From Actinokineospora spheciospongiae (GTDB lineage Bacteria; Actinomycetota; Actinomycetes; Mycobacteriales; Pseudonocardiaceae): a DNA stretch of 64,000 nucleotides. Where the stretch lies: the NCBI RefSeq assembly GCF_000564855.1, contig NZ_AYXG01000004.1:62001-126000 (forward strand). The letters run 5' to 3'. The notes under the pieces are model-generated. The model ran no database searches and had not been told where the DNA came from. It saw nothing but the letters and a program-made list of their open reading frames with translations. Numbering within the stretch: the first letter of the stretch is position 1; each line of letters begins with the position of its first letter. Below are positions 41,208 to 49,659 of this stretch, one piece after another. The position numbers were made by a program, and so were the translations under genes.

Positions 41208-42044
41208 TCAGGTTCGGTCGCGGTGTCGACCGCTGGATCGTTCGATGGCGTGGCGCAGAGCGTCGTAAGTGGCTTTAGTCGTCAGTGAGAAAGTTTCGGC
41301 GTGCTGGAGGAACGCTGTGTGGGCTGTTGTTGTTGCCGTTTTCTCCAACAGAATGTCGATGTTGTGGTTTCTGATGTGGATAATCGGGTGGAAGTTTTCG
41401 ACCTCCAGGCAGCGGAACCCTGGGTGAGGTGAGGTGGTGGCGGGCAGGAGTCGGATCTTGTTCAGATAGCCGCGCAGGTGTAGCAGTTGCTCGTGGATCA
41501 CTTCCCTGGGAAGGCCGGGGTGTTGCAGTGCTTGGGGATGGATGAGGAACCGGCTGATGGGCAGGGAGAGTCGAGCGGCTTTCGATTCGGTGTCCGGGCT
41601 CTCCTCGGTGAAGTCGGTGATCGCTTGGTGATAGTTGTCGGTGCGGAGCGGGAGCGGGATCAGGGCAGGTTCGTAGTGAGTGATCTCAGCAGCGATCTTT
41701 TCGACGTCGCCGATCGGGTTGTCGGCGTCGTCGGGGTAGAGGACCCAGTCGGTGAGGTCGGCGTTCATGACGAGCCGGTAGAGGGTGTGACGGTGGTCGG
41801 TCGGAATGTCAAGCAAGGCGCAGAGTCCGCCGATCTCAAGGCGGTCGGGGACGCGGCGGCCGGTCATTGTGCGGTTGAGCATCGCCGGACTCATCGCCAT
41901 GGCGGTGGCCAGGGCGCGGGTGGTGAATCCCCGGCGAATCCTGGCGGCATCGAGTGTTCGGGCGAGGATGAGTCCCCGGAGGGTCTTGGCGCGGACGGTG
42001 TCGGTGACGTCGGCGGTGTCGGGTTTTGTTGTGGGCGCGGACAT
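41208..42044 (-). CDS. XRE-type HTH regulator of the DUF5753 kind
   Basis: The 278-residue protein starts at ATG 42044 after AGGAAA. The HTH is at residues 35-75 (RRGFTTRALATAMAMSPAML, then TGRRVPDRLEIGGLCALLD). A helical ligand domain follows (YEPALIPLPLRTDNYHQAI, FLIHPQALQHPGLPREVIHE), as in actinobacterial regulators that control small partner proteins. Base composition is slightly lower in GC than the neighbours, with AT-rich stretches around 41150-41300. Possible partner: the small gene at 42075, 31 bases upstream. Confidence 0.7.
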   Translation of the reverse strand: MSAPTTKPDTADVTDTVRAKTLRGLILARTLDAARIRRGFTTRALATAMAMSPAMLNRTMTGRRVPDRLEIGGLCALLDIPTDHRHTLYRLVMNADLTDWVLYPDDADNPIGDVEKIAAEITHYEPALIPLPLRTDNYHQAITDFTEESPDTESKAARLSLPISRFLIHPQALQHPGLPREVIHEQLLHLRGYLNKIRLLPATTSPHPGFRCLEVENFHPIIHIRNHNIDILLEKTATTTAHTAFLQHAETFSLTTKATYDALRHAIERSSGRHRDRT

Positions 42045-42074
42045 GATCGTTTCCTCAGTGGTGTCGGATCGGGG

Positions 42075-42503
42075 TCAACCGGGGAAGGACCGACGGGCTG
42101 CTCCGACCACAGCGGTCCAAGGCGGTAGCGAGGACAACGGCAGGGGTGGTGTCACCCAGTGCGCCCCGTCCACGGGTGAAATCTGTTCAGGAAGGTCGAG
42201 AGGGCCGGGGGGCAGTGTGGTGATGTTCATGTTCGTGAGGGCGTTCATGGTTCGTGGGCTGGCGGTCTCCCGGCGACGGGTGAGGAAGATCCACTTGGTG
42301 GGAGCATCGGGAATGGTGAGGATCGAGGCGGTCAGCAGACAGAGCGTGAGGTGATGGTTGACCTGGGCGCCGAACCAAGCGGGCATGGACAGGGCATCCA
42401 CGTTGTCACCGACCAGCAGTCGCGGACGGGCGCTGTTCGACGTGAACGTCACCGGCCACAGCAAGTCCTCGTACAGGGTGGGGGGTTTCTGGACGGTGGT
42501 CAT
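42075..42503 (-). CDS. Hypothetical protein
   Basis: The 142-residue protein starts at ATG 42503 with GGGAGA upstream; ATG 42551 would add 16 residues. Features visible: TLYEDLLWPVTFTSNSARP, a MPAWFGAQVNHHLTLCLLTA segment that could be a buried helix, and WIFLTRRRETASPRTM. Not recognised. It lies in a leftward string of regulator genes. Confidence 0.5.
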   Translation of the reverse strand: MTTVQKPPTLYEDLLWPVTFTSNSARPRLLVGDNVDALSMPAWFGAQVNHHLTLCLLTASILTIPDAPTKWIFLTRRRETASPRTMNALTNMNITTLPPGPLDLPEQISPVDGAHWVTPPLPLSSLPPWTAVVGAARRSFPG

Positions 42504-42750
42504 GGGTGTCTCCCGGATCAAGATGCCCGTGGCGACGAGGGAATTCGTCATCGGGGTGCGGATGTCGGGTGCGTGGGGTGAGTCCGAGGCCTTGGCGACC
42601 GGCTCCGGCCAGGGCGCGAGCGAGCACGGCGCTGGGAGGGTGTGCGGTGTCGCGTATGTGTCTGCCATGCCCGGTGGGATGGTGGGCAAGGCGGACCAGC
42701 AGCACGACGGTGGCCACTCTCGCGATCGCGGTAAGCCACAGTCCGTTCAT
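42406..42750 (-). CDS. Small protein with an N-terminal membrane helix, doubtful
   Basis: ATG 42750 overlaps the upstream regulator stop by four bases (ATGA), the usual coupling in this region, which is the main support. The N-terminus MNGLWLTAIARVATVVLLV could be a signal anchor. The remaining 90 residues are His/Arg/Pro-rich and overlap the next gene by 98 bases, so the true end may differ or the product may be non-functional. Confidence 0.35.
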   Translation of the reverse strand: MNGLWLTAIARVATVVLLVRLAHHPTGHGRHIRDTAHPPSAVLARALAGAGRQGLGLTPRTRHPHPDDEFPRRHGHLDPGDTHDHRPETPHPVRGLAVAGDVHVEQRPSATAGR

Positions 42751-43616
42751 GGTCCCCGCCTTCGGGTTGTGGTGCCCGCAGAACCGTGGTGGTGATGAGT
42801 CGCGGCCCGTTCGTGTTCGCGAGCGACCAGCGTGAGGAGATCGATGCTCTCGGCCCTGCTGAGTGCGAGCGCGAGCAGTTCAGCGGTGGTCGTCTCGAAC
42901 TCTTCTACGACCGTGGGATTGCTGAGCAGTCCGCAGATGTGGTGGTCGAGTGTGTGGACGACCTTGACCGTCGAGTCGACCATGTACAGGGTGAATGCCG
43001 TGACCGAGGGGTGGGCGCCCCGATGGAACGGGATCACACGCAGGCGAACCATTCCCCCGTGTACGAGGGTGAGCAGATGTCGCAACTGCTGAACCATCGT
43101 CAGCGCCCCACCCACCGCGCGTCGCACCACAGCTTCGTCCAGCACCACGGTGTACATCGGCCCCTGGCCGGTGATCAACCGCATCCGCCTATCCATCGTC
43201 GCGGGGCCCAGGGCGGTCCGTCTCCGCACGGCTGCGCTGTATGCGGGTGTTTGCAATAGATCCGGCAGCACCGTCGCGGTGTACTCCATGATCGACATCG
43301 CCATGTTCCGCAACGTCGACACTGCCTGTTCGCTGCCGCTGTCGGACTCGCTGGACAACTCGAACCAACCCGGGGGCTCGACCTCGCCCATCAGTCGTCG
43401 CAACCGTCCCCAGTCCTCCAGGGAAGCATTGCAGGTGGCCAGCAGCGCGCCGACCTCCTCTTGGTCGGGAATTCGCTTCGCGTTCTCCGCTCGATTCAAC
43501 GACGCGGATGAGGTCGCCATTCGAAGCGCGGCCTGCCGAGTGGACAAGCCGCTGCGGTGACGCAGACGGGCCAACTCCATCCCGATGATCCGGTGCCGGG
43601 GCGCATCCGAGTTCAT
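42747..43616 (-). CDS. DUF5753-type XRE regulator
   Basis: The 289-residue protein starts at ATG 43616, overlapping the upstream stop (ATGA). Residues 10-65 are an HTH (LRHRSGLSTRQAALRMATSS, AENAKRIPDQEEVGALL). The rest is the DUF5753 domain: MSIMEYTATVLPDLLQTPAY, VVLDEAVVRRAVGG, LRVIPFHRGAHPSVTAF. These actinobacterial regulators typically pair with a DUF397-like small protein and control differentiation or metabolism; none of the adjacent small genes is a clear DUF397, although a fragment near 44939 is reminiscent. Confidence 0.88.
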   Translation of the reverse strand: MNSDAPRHRIIGMELARLRHRSGLSTRQAALRMATSSASLNRAENAKRIPDQEEVGALLATCNASLEDWGRLRRLMGEVEPPGWFELSSESDSGSEQAVSTLRNMAMSIMEYTATVLPDLLQTPAYSAAVRRRTALGPATMDRRMRLITGQGPMYTVVLDEAVVRRAVGGALTMVQQLRHLLTLVHGGMVRLRVIPFHRGAHPSVTAFTLYMVDSTVKVVHTLDHHICGLLSNPTVVEEFETTTAELLALALSRAESIDLLTLVAREHERAATHHHHGSAGTTTRRRGP

Positions 43617-43912
43617 CGTCGACACGCCCCCACCTGCGAAACCCACCGCCAGGCGACCGCTGTCAGCATCTCCCCGTCAGCCCAGTCCAATTTGTCCGGC
43701 TTCGGTATCGTCACTCCGATCGCCAACGGCCCCTCCCGTACCGGTCCGGGAAACGGCACATCCGCCCGGATGAAGACCCGGTGTTGTTCGATGCACACAC
43801 CCGGCCAGATGGCGATCCGGGTGTCTCCCTTGGCCAAGCGGAAGGTGAAACCGCCGACGAAGACCCGCGTGCAAGCGCGCATCGCGATCTGCGAGCTGGG
43901 TGTGACGCCCAT
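43613..43912 (-). CDS. Small hypothetical protein coupled to the DUF5753 regulator
   Basis: Its stop overlaps the regulator start by four bases. The product of about 99 residues looks beta-rich (RVFVGGFTFRLAKGDTRIAI, FIRADVPFPGPVREGPLAIG). The start is uncertain: ATG 43912 is used here, GTG 43936 is possible, and neither has a strong ribosome site. The family is unknown to me. Confidence 0.55.
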   Translation of the reverse strand: MGVTPSSQIAMRACTRVFVGGFTFRLAKGDTRIAIWPGVCIEQHRVFIRADVPFPGPVREGPLAIGVTIPKPDKLDWADGEMLTAVAWRWVSQVGACRR

Positions 43913-44003
43913 CGTTATCACCGTTTTGTTCCACACTTGGCGGTGCTTTGAAAACCAGCTGTGAGAACAGCAGACTGACTCCGGTCACCGCCGCACTCGA
44001 AAG

Positions 44004-44231
44004 TCATGCCGTGGCGGGCACGGTGGGGTAGGTGGCGGCCACCAGTGCGATCGCGCATTCGGGACACACTGCGGCTCCTGCCGGGCGTGCGGGAGAACAA
44101 GCCTGCACCGGTGTGCCGCACATGGCGAACACCTGGAACCCTTCTCCTGATCGGTGAACGTCCAAGACGACGTGGGCGCGAAATCGCCAGTACTTGCTGA
44201 TTCCCCAATGGACCTGCGGAAGCGCGTACAT
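44004..44231 (-). CDS. Small zinc-ribbon-like protein
   Basis: This 75-residue protein starts at ATG 44231. It begins MYALPQVHWGISKYWRFRAH and contains MCGTPVQACSP then AVCPECAIAL. The two Cys pairs (one CxxC) suggest a small metal-binding fold of the kind that actinobacterial regulators are often paired with. The four Cys spacing is not a perfect zinc ribbon. Function unknown. Confidence 0.55.
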   Translation of the reverse strand: MYALPQVHWGISKYWRFRAHVVLDVHRSGEGFQVFAMCGTPVQACSPARPAGAAVCPECAIALVAATYPTVPATA

Positions 44232-44282
44232 CGCTGTCACCTCGCGTCTTGGGCTCCGAACCAAAGATCACTGCCCCGGCAT

Positions 44283-44603
44283 TCACCGGTCATCACCGCA
44301 CGCGCACCACGCCGCCAGCAGTCGGGCACCGGCCGATGTCAAACGCGCCACCCGGCTCCCGTCCTTCGCCGCGGGCAACCCCATCGCCACACAGCGATCG
44401 CGACACAGAATCCCGAAAGCGGAAGCCAAACCGGCGGACAAGCGTTCAGATCGGTGCCGTACGGTGCCCCCGAAACCATCAGTGCAAATCTCGCCTCGCT
44501 CGACCTTCCGCAGCGCTGACAGCAACAAACCCTCCCGGAGAGGGAACTGTGGCTCTGACGGTTCCGGTGGCGCCCAACGGGATGCGAACTCGCGACTGCT
44601 CAT
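44283..44603 (-). CDS. Small hypothetical protein, possibly winged-helix-like
   Basis: The 106-residue protein starts at ATG 44603 with AAGGGA eight bases upstream. It has FPLREGLLLSALRKVERGEI near the start and GSRVARLTSAGARLLAAW near the end; the latter resembles the wing and last helix of small regulators. The frame stays open upstream to ATG 44939, but that extension crosses two long inverted repeats, so the short form is preferred. Confidence 0.5.
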   Translation of the reverse strand: MSSREFASRWAPPEPSEPQFPLREGLLLSALRKVERGEICTDGFGGTVRHRSERLSAGLASAFGILCRDRCVAMGLPAAKDGSRVARLTSAGARLLAAWCACGDDR

Positions 44604-44631
44604 CGGTGATCCCTTGAAGTGTGCAGTGAGG

Positions 44632-44686
44632 GGCCGGTCCGCGCCCGGGCGCAGGCGCGGGCGATTCGCACGGGCGCGGACCGGCC
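44632..44686. repeat. Perfect 16-bp inverted repeat
   Basis: GGCCGGTCCGCGCCCG (44632-44647) and CGGGCGCGGACCGGCC (44671-44686) are exact complements with a 23-base GC-rich spacer. It lies 29 bases upstream of ATG 44603. Possible terminator for the transcript starting near 44939, or an operator. Confidence 0.75.
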
Positions 44687-44781
44687 TTGGGAGGTGACCA
44701 TCAATTGCCGGGTGCGCGACCGCCGGGAGGCGGGCGGTGCGCGACGTCCGGCTGACAGCCACCGAGCTGGTGAAAATGGAG

Positions 44782-44823
44782 CCCGGCAGGCGGGCGGTCT
44801 GTCCGTCGCACCCGCCTGCCGGG
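44782..44823. repeat. Perfect 13-bp inverted repeat
   Basis: CCCGGCAGGCGGG (44782-44794) and CCCGCCTGCCGGG (44811-44823) pair exactly around a 16-base loop. It starts about 115 bases downstream of ATG 44939, so it may end a short transcript or mRNA leader. Confidence 0.75.
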
Positions 44824-45257
44824 AGTTTGGAGTCGCCACGTTGAGAACCAGCGACGACGGGAAACCCGGCGAACGCAACCAGCGACTTCCAGGCTGACGG
44901 TGAGAAATTCGGTCGGCAGCCCAACAGCTCGATTTCCATGACAGTCCTCCTTGCCTGGTGGTATCGGCTGGTGGCTCGGATTTTGGGAATTCGTTGTTTC
45001 ACCCGCAGATACATGGTTCAGTCTTGATATCAGATCCGGCTCCGTCACGAAGCGTGGGCGGAGCCCCCCGGCCGTCATGGTGATCGTTTTATCTGCGGTG
45101 ATCGGGTGCTGCTGAGTTTGGGACGTGGCCTGCGGTTCTGTACACGACACGCACCCGACAGGCGACAGGCCACACGACTACCGTCCACAGAATCGCTCAT
45201 TGCTGGCGACAACGCGGTTCCTATGGGTTACGGTGGATGTCTGATTGACAGCGAGAG

Positions 45258-46529
45258 GTGGTGGACCGCGTGGTCGGACTTGGAGATCTGCGCAATTCAG
45301 TCGGGATGCAGCAGCGCGACATCGCTGCCCTTCTCAAGGTCTCGGTCCGCACTGTGCAGCGATGGGAATCGGGAAAGTCCAGGCCAGCGGATTCAGCACG
45401 GGCGATGCTGGCGAAGATATTGAAGGTCACCGTGGGGCAACTCGCCGACGCGGTGGAAGGTCGGCTCGCTCTGCCTGCGGAATCCGCCGTCATGGCACCG
45501 GTCGACGTCCACGCCTTGGTCTCGGCAGCCGCCCGGCGTGCTGCGGACTTCGGGTCCACCCTGGTCAACGCCATAGTCGACGAACCCGAACTGGACTGGC
45601 TGGGTGTGTCGCTGATGAAGTTGGCCACCGCCTACGTCCATACACCAGTGATCAACTTGCTGCCTGACATGGTCTCGCTGTGCGACACCGCGTTCGCGTT
45701 GATCCGGCGAGGCGTACGTCCACGCCAAGTTCGCGACGCTTACCTCATCGCCGGTATCGGATCCCTGCTGCTGGCCGCGGCCTCGCAGAACCTGGGACAC
45801 CCTGCGGACGCCCATATTCAACTGCTCAACGCGCAGCGGTGCGCCGAGGCCGCCGACAGCGAGGCGTTGCGCGTATGGGCGCGCGGCAGCGCCGCCCTCA
45901 CCCTGGAGTGGAGTGCCACGCCCTCCGCCGCGGTGCGGTTCCTGGGTTCAGTTGCTCCGCACGCTGTCGGTCCTGAGACGGTGCGTCGTAACACGGCTCT
46001 GGAAGCCCGGATCTGTGCTCGGGTGGGCAACCCGGTTCGTGCCCGCGACGCCTTGCAGCGCCTCGACGGACTCAACTCCCTACCTGATCGGCCTGATGAG
46101 GTCAGCACGTTCGGGGGCATCTTCAGCTTCCCAGCAACCAAGCAGACCTATTACCAGGCGGGGGCACATGACCTACTCGGTGACCACGCCTCCGCCCGAC
46201 ACCATGCCCAGAACGCACTTGCCGCCTACGCCGCCGCACCCAAACAGGAACACTCCTACGGCGACATCTCACTGGCCAGGACAATTCTCGCGTACAACCA
46301 CCTGCGCCTCGGTGACCTCGACGCCGCCGACGCTACCCTCGCGCACGTGCGGGCACTGCCCCCTGGGCAGCGCATCGCCCAACTCGCCCCCGCGGTCCAC
46401 CGCATCCACCGCCTCCTGCTCGCCACTGGCACCGGCGCCCACCGCGCGACCACGCTTCTCGGTGATCTGGTCACCACCGCCGCCCCGACTCGATCACTAG
46501 AATCGCCTGGTGACCGTTCCACCCAGTGA
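45258..46529 (+). CDS. XRE-family regulator with TPR-like domain, third copy
   Basis: This protein of about 423 residues has an HTH near the N-terminus (GMQQRDIAALLKVSVRTVQR, then WESGKSRPADSARAML and KVTVGQLADA). A helical TPR-like C-terminal domain follows (AYLIAGIGSLLLAAASQNLG, NLGHPADAHIQLLNAQRCAE). The start is one of several GTG codons at 45258, 45261 or 45270; GAGAGG lies just upstream of the first. It overlaps the phosphotransferase gene by 20 bases, so the two are cotranscribed. Confidence 0.78.
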   Translation: MVDRVVGLGDLRNSVGMQQRDIAALLKVSVRTVQRWESGKSRPADSARAMLAKILKVTVGQLADAVEGRLALPAESAVMAPVDVHALVSAAARRAADFGSTLVNAIVDEPELDWLGVSLMKLATAYVHTPVINLLPDMVSLCDTAFALIRRGVRPRQVRDAYLIAGIGSLLLAAASQNLGHPADAHIQLLNAQRCAEAADSEALRVWARGSAALTLEWSATPSAAVRFLGSVAPHAVGPETVRRNTALEARICARVGNPVRARDALQRLDGLNSLPDRPDEVSTFGGIFSFPATKQTYYQAGAHDLLGDHASARHHAQNALAAYAAAPKQEHSYGDISLARTILAYNHLRLGDLDAADATLAHVRALPPGQRIAQLAPAVHRIHRLLLATGTGAHRATTLLGDLVTTAAPTRSLESPGDRSTQ

Positions 46530-47406
46530 TTTCGCCTCCCACCACGCTGCTGTCGTCGTCCGCGCCGCGCATAAGCGCGGTCTCGACACCGGCAACTTGC
46601 GGTTGCTGCACCAGCACGCCACCGCGGTGTACTTGCTTCCCCATTGCGACGTCGTTGCTCGCCTGCACACCGGCGACCCCGCACCCGCACTGCGCGCGGT
46701 GGCCATCACTCGCTGGCTAAACGACCAGGACTTCCCCGCTGTTGCACCTCTGCCCGGCGTAGACCCAGTCATCGACGAGGAGCACGTCACGACCTTCTGG
46801 CACCACTACCCCGCATCCCACCCACCAGCACACGCGGACCCCGCCGACCTCGGGCGACTGTTGCGCCGACTACACGGCCTTCCACCAGCACCCCTGGAAC
46901 TTCCTGCCTATCACCCGCTGGTTTCGCTGCGTGCGGCCCTCGCCAACTGCACTTGCCTGACGGACACGGACCGGACCTGGCTCACTGACACCGCCGCCAC
47001 CCTTCTCGCCGACTTCGAGCGCCTCGACTTCCCTCTCGGTCGCGGCCAACTGCATGGCGACGCCTACCCCGGCAACATGCTTCACGACCCAAGCACCGGT
47101 ACCTGGTTACTCAGCGATTGGGATGAAACAGCCACCGGCCCCCGCGAACTCGACCTCGCCAACACCTACCAGGGCGTTCGCGTCGGCCGCACCACCGCCG
47201 ACCTCGACCGTTTCGCCACCGCCTACGGCCACGACCTGCGCACCTGGCCTGGACTGGCCACCCTGATACGCATTCGCGACCTCCATACCCTCGGCAGCTT
47301 CATTCACCGAGCCGACCAGGGCGACCAGGATGCGGCTACTGAACTGCGACACCGCCTGCACGTGCTGCGCCATGCGGGCTTTCTCATTCCATGGCATCAC
47401 ATCTGA
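46510..47406 (+). CDS. APH-family phosphotransferase
   Basis: The 298-residue protein starts at GTG 46510. It has the aminoglycoside-phosphotransferase fold motifs: QLHGDAYPGNML (catalytic His-x-Asp and Asn, near residue 180) and LLSDWDETATGPRELDLA (metal-binding Asp). N-terminal lobe signals are weak. Members phosphorylate antibiotics, sugars, choline or other small molecules; nothing indicates which. It is coupled to an XRE/TPR regulator by a 20-base overlap, a pair often seen in actinobacterial genomes. Confidence 0.85.
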   Translation: MTVPPSDFASHHAAVVVRAAHKRGLDTGNLRLLHQHATAVYLLPHCDVVARLHTGDPAPALRAVAITRWLNDQDFPAVAPLPGVDPVIDEEHVTTFWHHYPASHPPAHADPADLGRLLRRLHGLPPAPLELPAYHPLVSLRAALANCTCLTDTDRTWLTDTAATLLADFERLDFPLGRGQLHGDAYPGNMLHDPSTGTWLLSDWDETATGPRELDLANTYQGVRVGRTTADLDRFATAYGHDLRTWPGLATLIRIRDLHTLGSFIHRADQGDQDAATELRHRLHVLRHAGFLIPWHHI

Positions 47407-47599
47407 CCTGAGATACGACCACATCATCACCATGCCGGTGTTCGCTGCCGCCGACGACCTGGTTTCATTAGTTTGCCGAGCACGAATTGGCAAGATACGT
47501 CGAACGCAGTCGGATCTGGAGACTGCCCAAAAGGCGGAAGAACACCACCGGCAGCCGGGTACGTGGCAGCGCATACTGAGGGCTGGTTGGCGGAACCAG

Positions 47600-48333
47600 G
47601 GCTTCGCGTCCATCAGCCCGGCTGTTCGAGACCACGGTCACCAGGGCGCCGAGCTGCGGCTGGTCGAGTTGGCCACGGCACTCGATGACGCCCTGGAAAC
47701 CCATCCCCTCAGCCCCGACCTGCTCCCCGGCCCGCAGCGCAGCCATCGGCTGCTGGGAGTGCGGCGCGCGTTGGTCGCCGACCGCGGATTCGGTGATCAG
47801 CCGCCGCTGTGGCAGCTGCTGGCCCAGTTCGTGTGCGGCTACCGGGACTTGGACCTGCGCGACGCCACCGGCCTGGGCCACGGCGGGCTCATCGCCCGCC
47901 ACGGCGCCGACCGGACCCGCACTCGGTGGCTGCCGCGGCTGGCCGCCGGTGAGCTGGCCGGTGTCGCGATCACCGAACCGCACGGCGGCACCCGCGTCGG
48001 GCAGACCCGTACCCACGCCATCGTCTCCACGGATGGGACGTTGCTGCTCAGCGGCCGCAAGTGCTGGATCAGTCGCCTGAGCGAGGCCATGGTGTTCGTG
48101 GTGTTCTTCCGCAACCCGCACGGATGCCTCGCCGCGGCAACCGTCGATGCCGCCGCGACACGCCGATCGCGAAAACCCGCCGCGACCTGGCCGAGCTGCT
48201 GTTCGCCGACGGCATCCACGACAGCCTCTACCGCAGCGCGGGCCGCGCCCACACCTCGACACCGATCGCCATGCCCGTGCAGCGTGAGAACGCGCAGGTG
48301 GCCTCGGCCGCACGCGTCGAGGCCGCCGGGTAG
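47600..48333 (+). pseudogene. Broken acyl-CoA dehydrogenase gene
   Basis: From about 47640 to 48150 one frame reads like the N-terminal and middle parts of an acyl-CoA dehydrogenase: DLDLRDATGLGHGGLIARHG, LAAGELAGVAITEPHGGTRV and SGRKCWISRLSEAMVFVVFF. After about 48155 this frame turns to low complexity, while another frame continues as TPIAKTRRDLAELLFADGIH, ending at 48333. The C-terminal catalytic part of the family is absent. No convincing start codon was found. I read it as a truncated, frameshifted remnant; what protein the final ~60 residues came from is unclear. Confidence 0.65.
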
Positions 48334-48334
48334 G

Positions 48335-48840
48335 TCAGGCGACGCGGACCCCGTGCTCGCACAGGACGGTGACGCCTTGACGGGCCGCGTCCACCGCCAC
48401 GGCGAGCCGGTCGGCCAGCAGCGGTTTGACCTTCTCCCGCGCCTGCTCGATCGTGTGGAACCCGGCGGAGAGGACCTCGCCGTCGGAGAAGGTCAATCCG
48501 GTCAGGTCGGCCTCGTCCAGGACACCGCCGTCGAAGACGAACACCACCCCTCGGGCCTGCTGTCCTGCGGGCGCACGTAGTCGACCACCAGCAGCCCACC
48601 CGACGACCGGTGCAGCCCCAACTCCTCGACCAGTTCCCGCGACGCCGTCGCCCACGGCGACTCATCCGCCTCCACCGCACCACCCGGGATCTCCCAGTTC
48701 GGCTTGTACGACGGCTCGACCAGCAACACCCGGTCATCCTGGTCACGCACCAGCACCCCGGCGGCCATCCGCTTGCGGGCCAGCCCGGCAACGTAGTCTT
48801 GGACCGGTAGAACCCCAGCAGGTCGCGGCGATACATCCAT
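48335..48840 (-). pseudogene. NUDIX hydrolase gene with a one-base frameshift
   Basis: The N-terminal half from ATG 48840 has a NUDIX box: GGAVEADESPWATASREL then VEELG, preceded by RVLLVEPSYKPNWEIP. Near 48546 the frame DSRPEG should continue as VVFVFDGGVLDEADLTGLTF, but that lies in the next frame, which runs on to GVTVLCEHGVRVA and the stop at 48335. Adding one G in the GGGG run at the junction restores a single gene of about 168 residues. This could be a true inactivation or a homopolymer sequencing error. It would hydrolyse a nucleoside diphosphate derivative. Confidence 0.8.
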
Positions 48841-48913
48841 CCGCAGCACCCTAACCACCCGGCCCCACCCCGACTCATCGGGTGCGACCACGTCGGACCG
48901 GTGGAGCCCACAC

Positions 48914-49540
48914 CTAACCGCCTGATCCGAGGACCGCGATCAGCGTCCCGGCCAGTAGGCTAGGTCCGGCTGGTACTTCTTCTCCGCGTTCCACTGCTCC
49001 CAGCCGGAACACCAGCAACAGCATCACCCATCCGAGCACCGTGCCCACCGCCAGCACTGGCCAGCCCACCCACGCCGAGGTCATCCCGAGCAACCCGCCG
49101 AGCTTGACATCTCCGCTCCCGAGCCCACCGGTGCACACTGCCAAACCGAGATACATCGCGGTCATCACCGCGCACCCGACGGCAGCCCGTCCCAACCCGG
49201 TGCATTCGTTACGTGCCACTGCGGCGGCGACCGCACAGGCCCCCACGCCCAGGTAACCGGCAGCCAGAAGGGGGTTTGGGAGTCTCATCTCGACCATGTC
49301 GATGACGGCCAGCGGGATTGCAACCACCACCAAGCAGCTCACGAGGACGAGGTTCTCGGTCGACGATGTCTGCCAGCCGAGCGCGCCGAAGAGGATCGCG
49401 GTCATCAGTGCGCCGATCCACGTCGAGAACAGCTCGGCGTCGTCGCTGCTCGCCGCCAGCATGCGGGTGCCGCGGCTGCCGACGGCCCCGGCCATGGCGC
49501 CCAGCAGGCCCCAGATCAGCGGGTGAGTCCAGTGGTCCAT
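48914..49540 (-). CDS. Prepilin peptidase (A24 aspartic protease)
   Basis: The 208-residue membrane protein has about six hydrophobic segments and both catalytic aspartates: Asp81 in AVIDMVEMRLPN and Asp144 in GSGDVKLGGLLG (the GxGDVKL motif). It lacks the N-terminal Cys-rich methylase domain of the long PilD form, as is usual for Tad systems. It should cut the leader of Flp-like pilins. The Tad operon that needs it begins 4 kb away on the other strand; three unrelated genes lie between them. Confidence 0.9.
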   Translation of the reverse strand: MDHWTHPLIWGLLGAMAGAVGSRGTRMLAASSDDAELFSTWIGALMTAILFGALGWQTSSTENLVLVSCLVVVAIPLAVIDMVEMRLPNPLLAAGYLGVGACAVAAAVARNECTGLGRAAVGCAVMTAMYLGLAVCTGGLGSGDVKLGGLLGMTSAWVGWPVLAVGTVLGWVMLLLVFRLGAVERGEEVPAGPSLLAGTLIAVLGSGG

Positions 49541-49628
49541 GCTCTTGCCACTAACGCGAACGCAGCCGATTGGTCGTATCCAAGAGCTTGTGCATGGCTT
49601 GGTGGTAGTGGGAACCGCCCTTTGTCTC

Positions 49629-49659
49629 GACCACCGCGCCGGGCGCAGGCGCGGTGGTC
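49629..49659 (-). terminator. Hairpin at the end of the FAD oxidoreductase gene
   Basis: GACCACCGCGCC (49629-49640) and GGCGCGGTGGTC (49648-49659) pair perfectly around a seven-base loop; the stem begins inside the stop codon of the leftward gene. Confidence 0.75.

Larger units (their letters stand above)
44604..45257 (-). other. Intergenic stretch with a strong but unexplained leftward start site and two inverted repeats
   Basis: On the minus strand AAGGAGGACTGTC precedes ATG 44939, one of the best ribosome sites in the window. The peptide begins MEIELLGCRPNFSPSAWKSL, a little like the C-terminal end of DUF397 proteins, and then becomes low complexity. No stop occurs in this frame before 44283. 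Two perfect inverted repeats lie downstream. Bases 44940-45257 hold no supported gene and must contain promoters for both directions. Confidence 0.4.
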
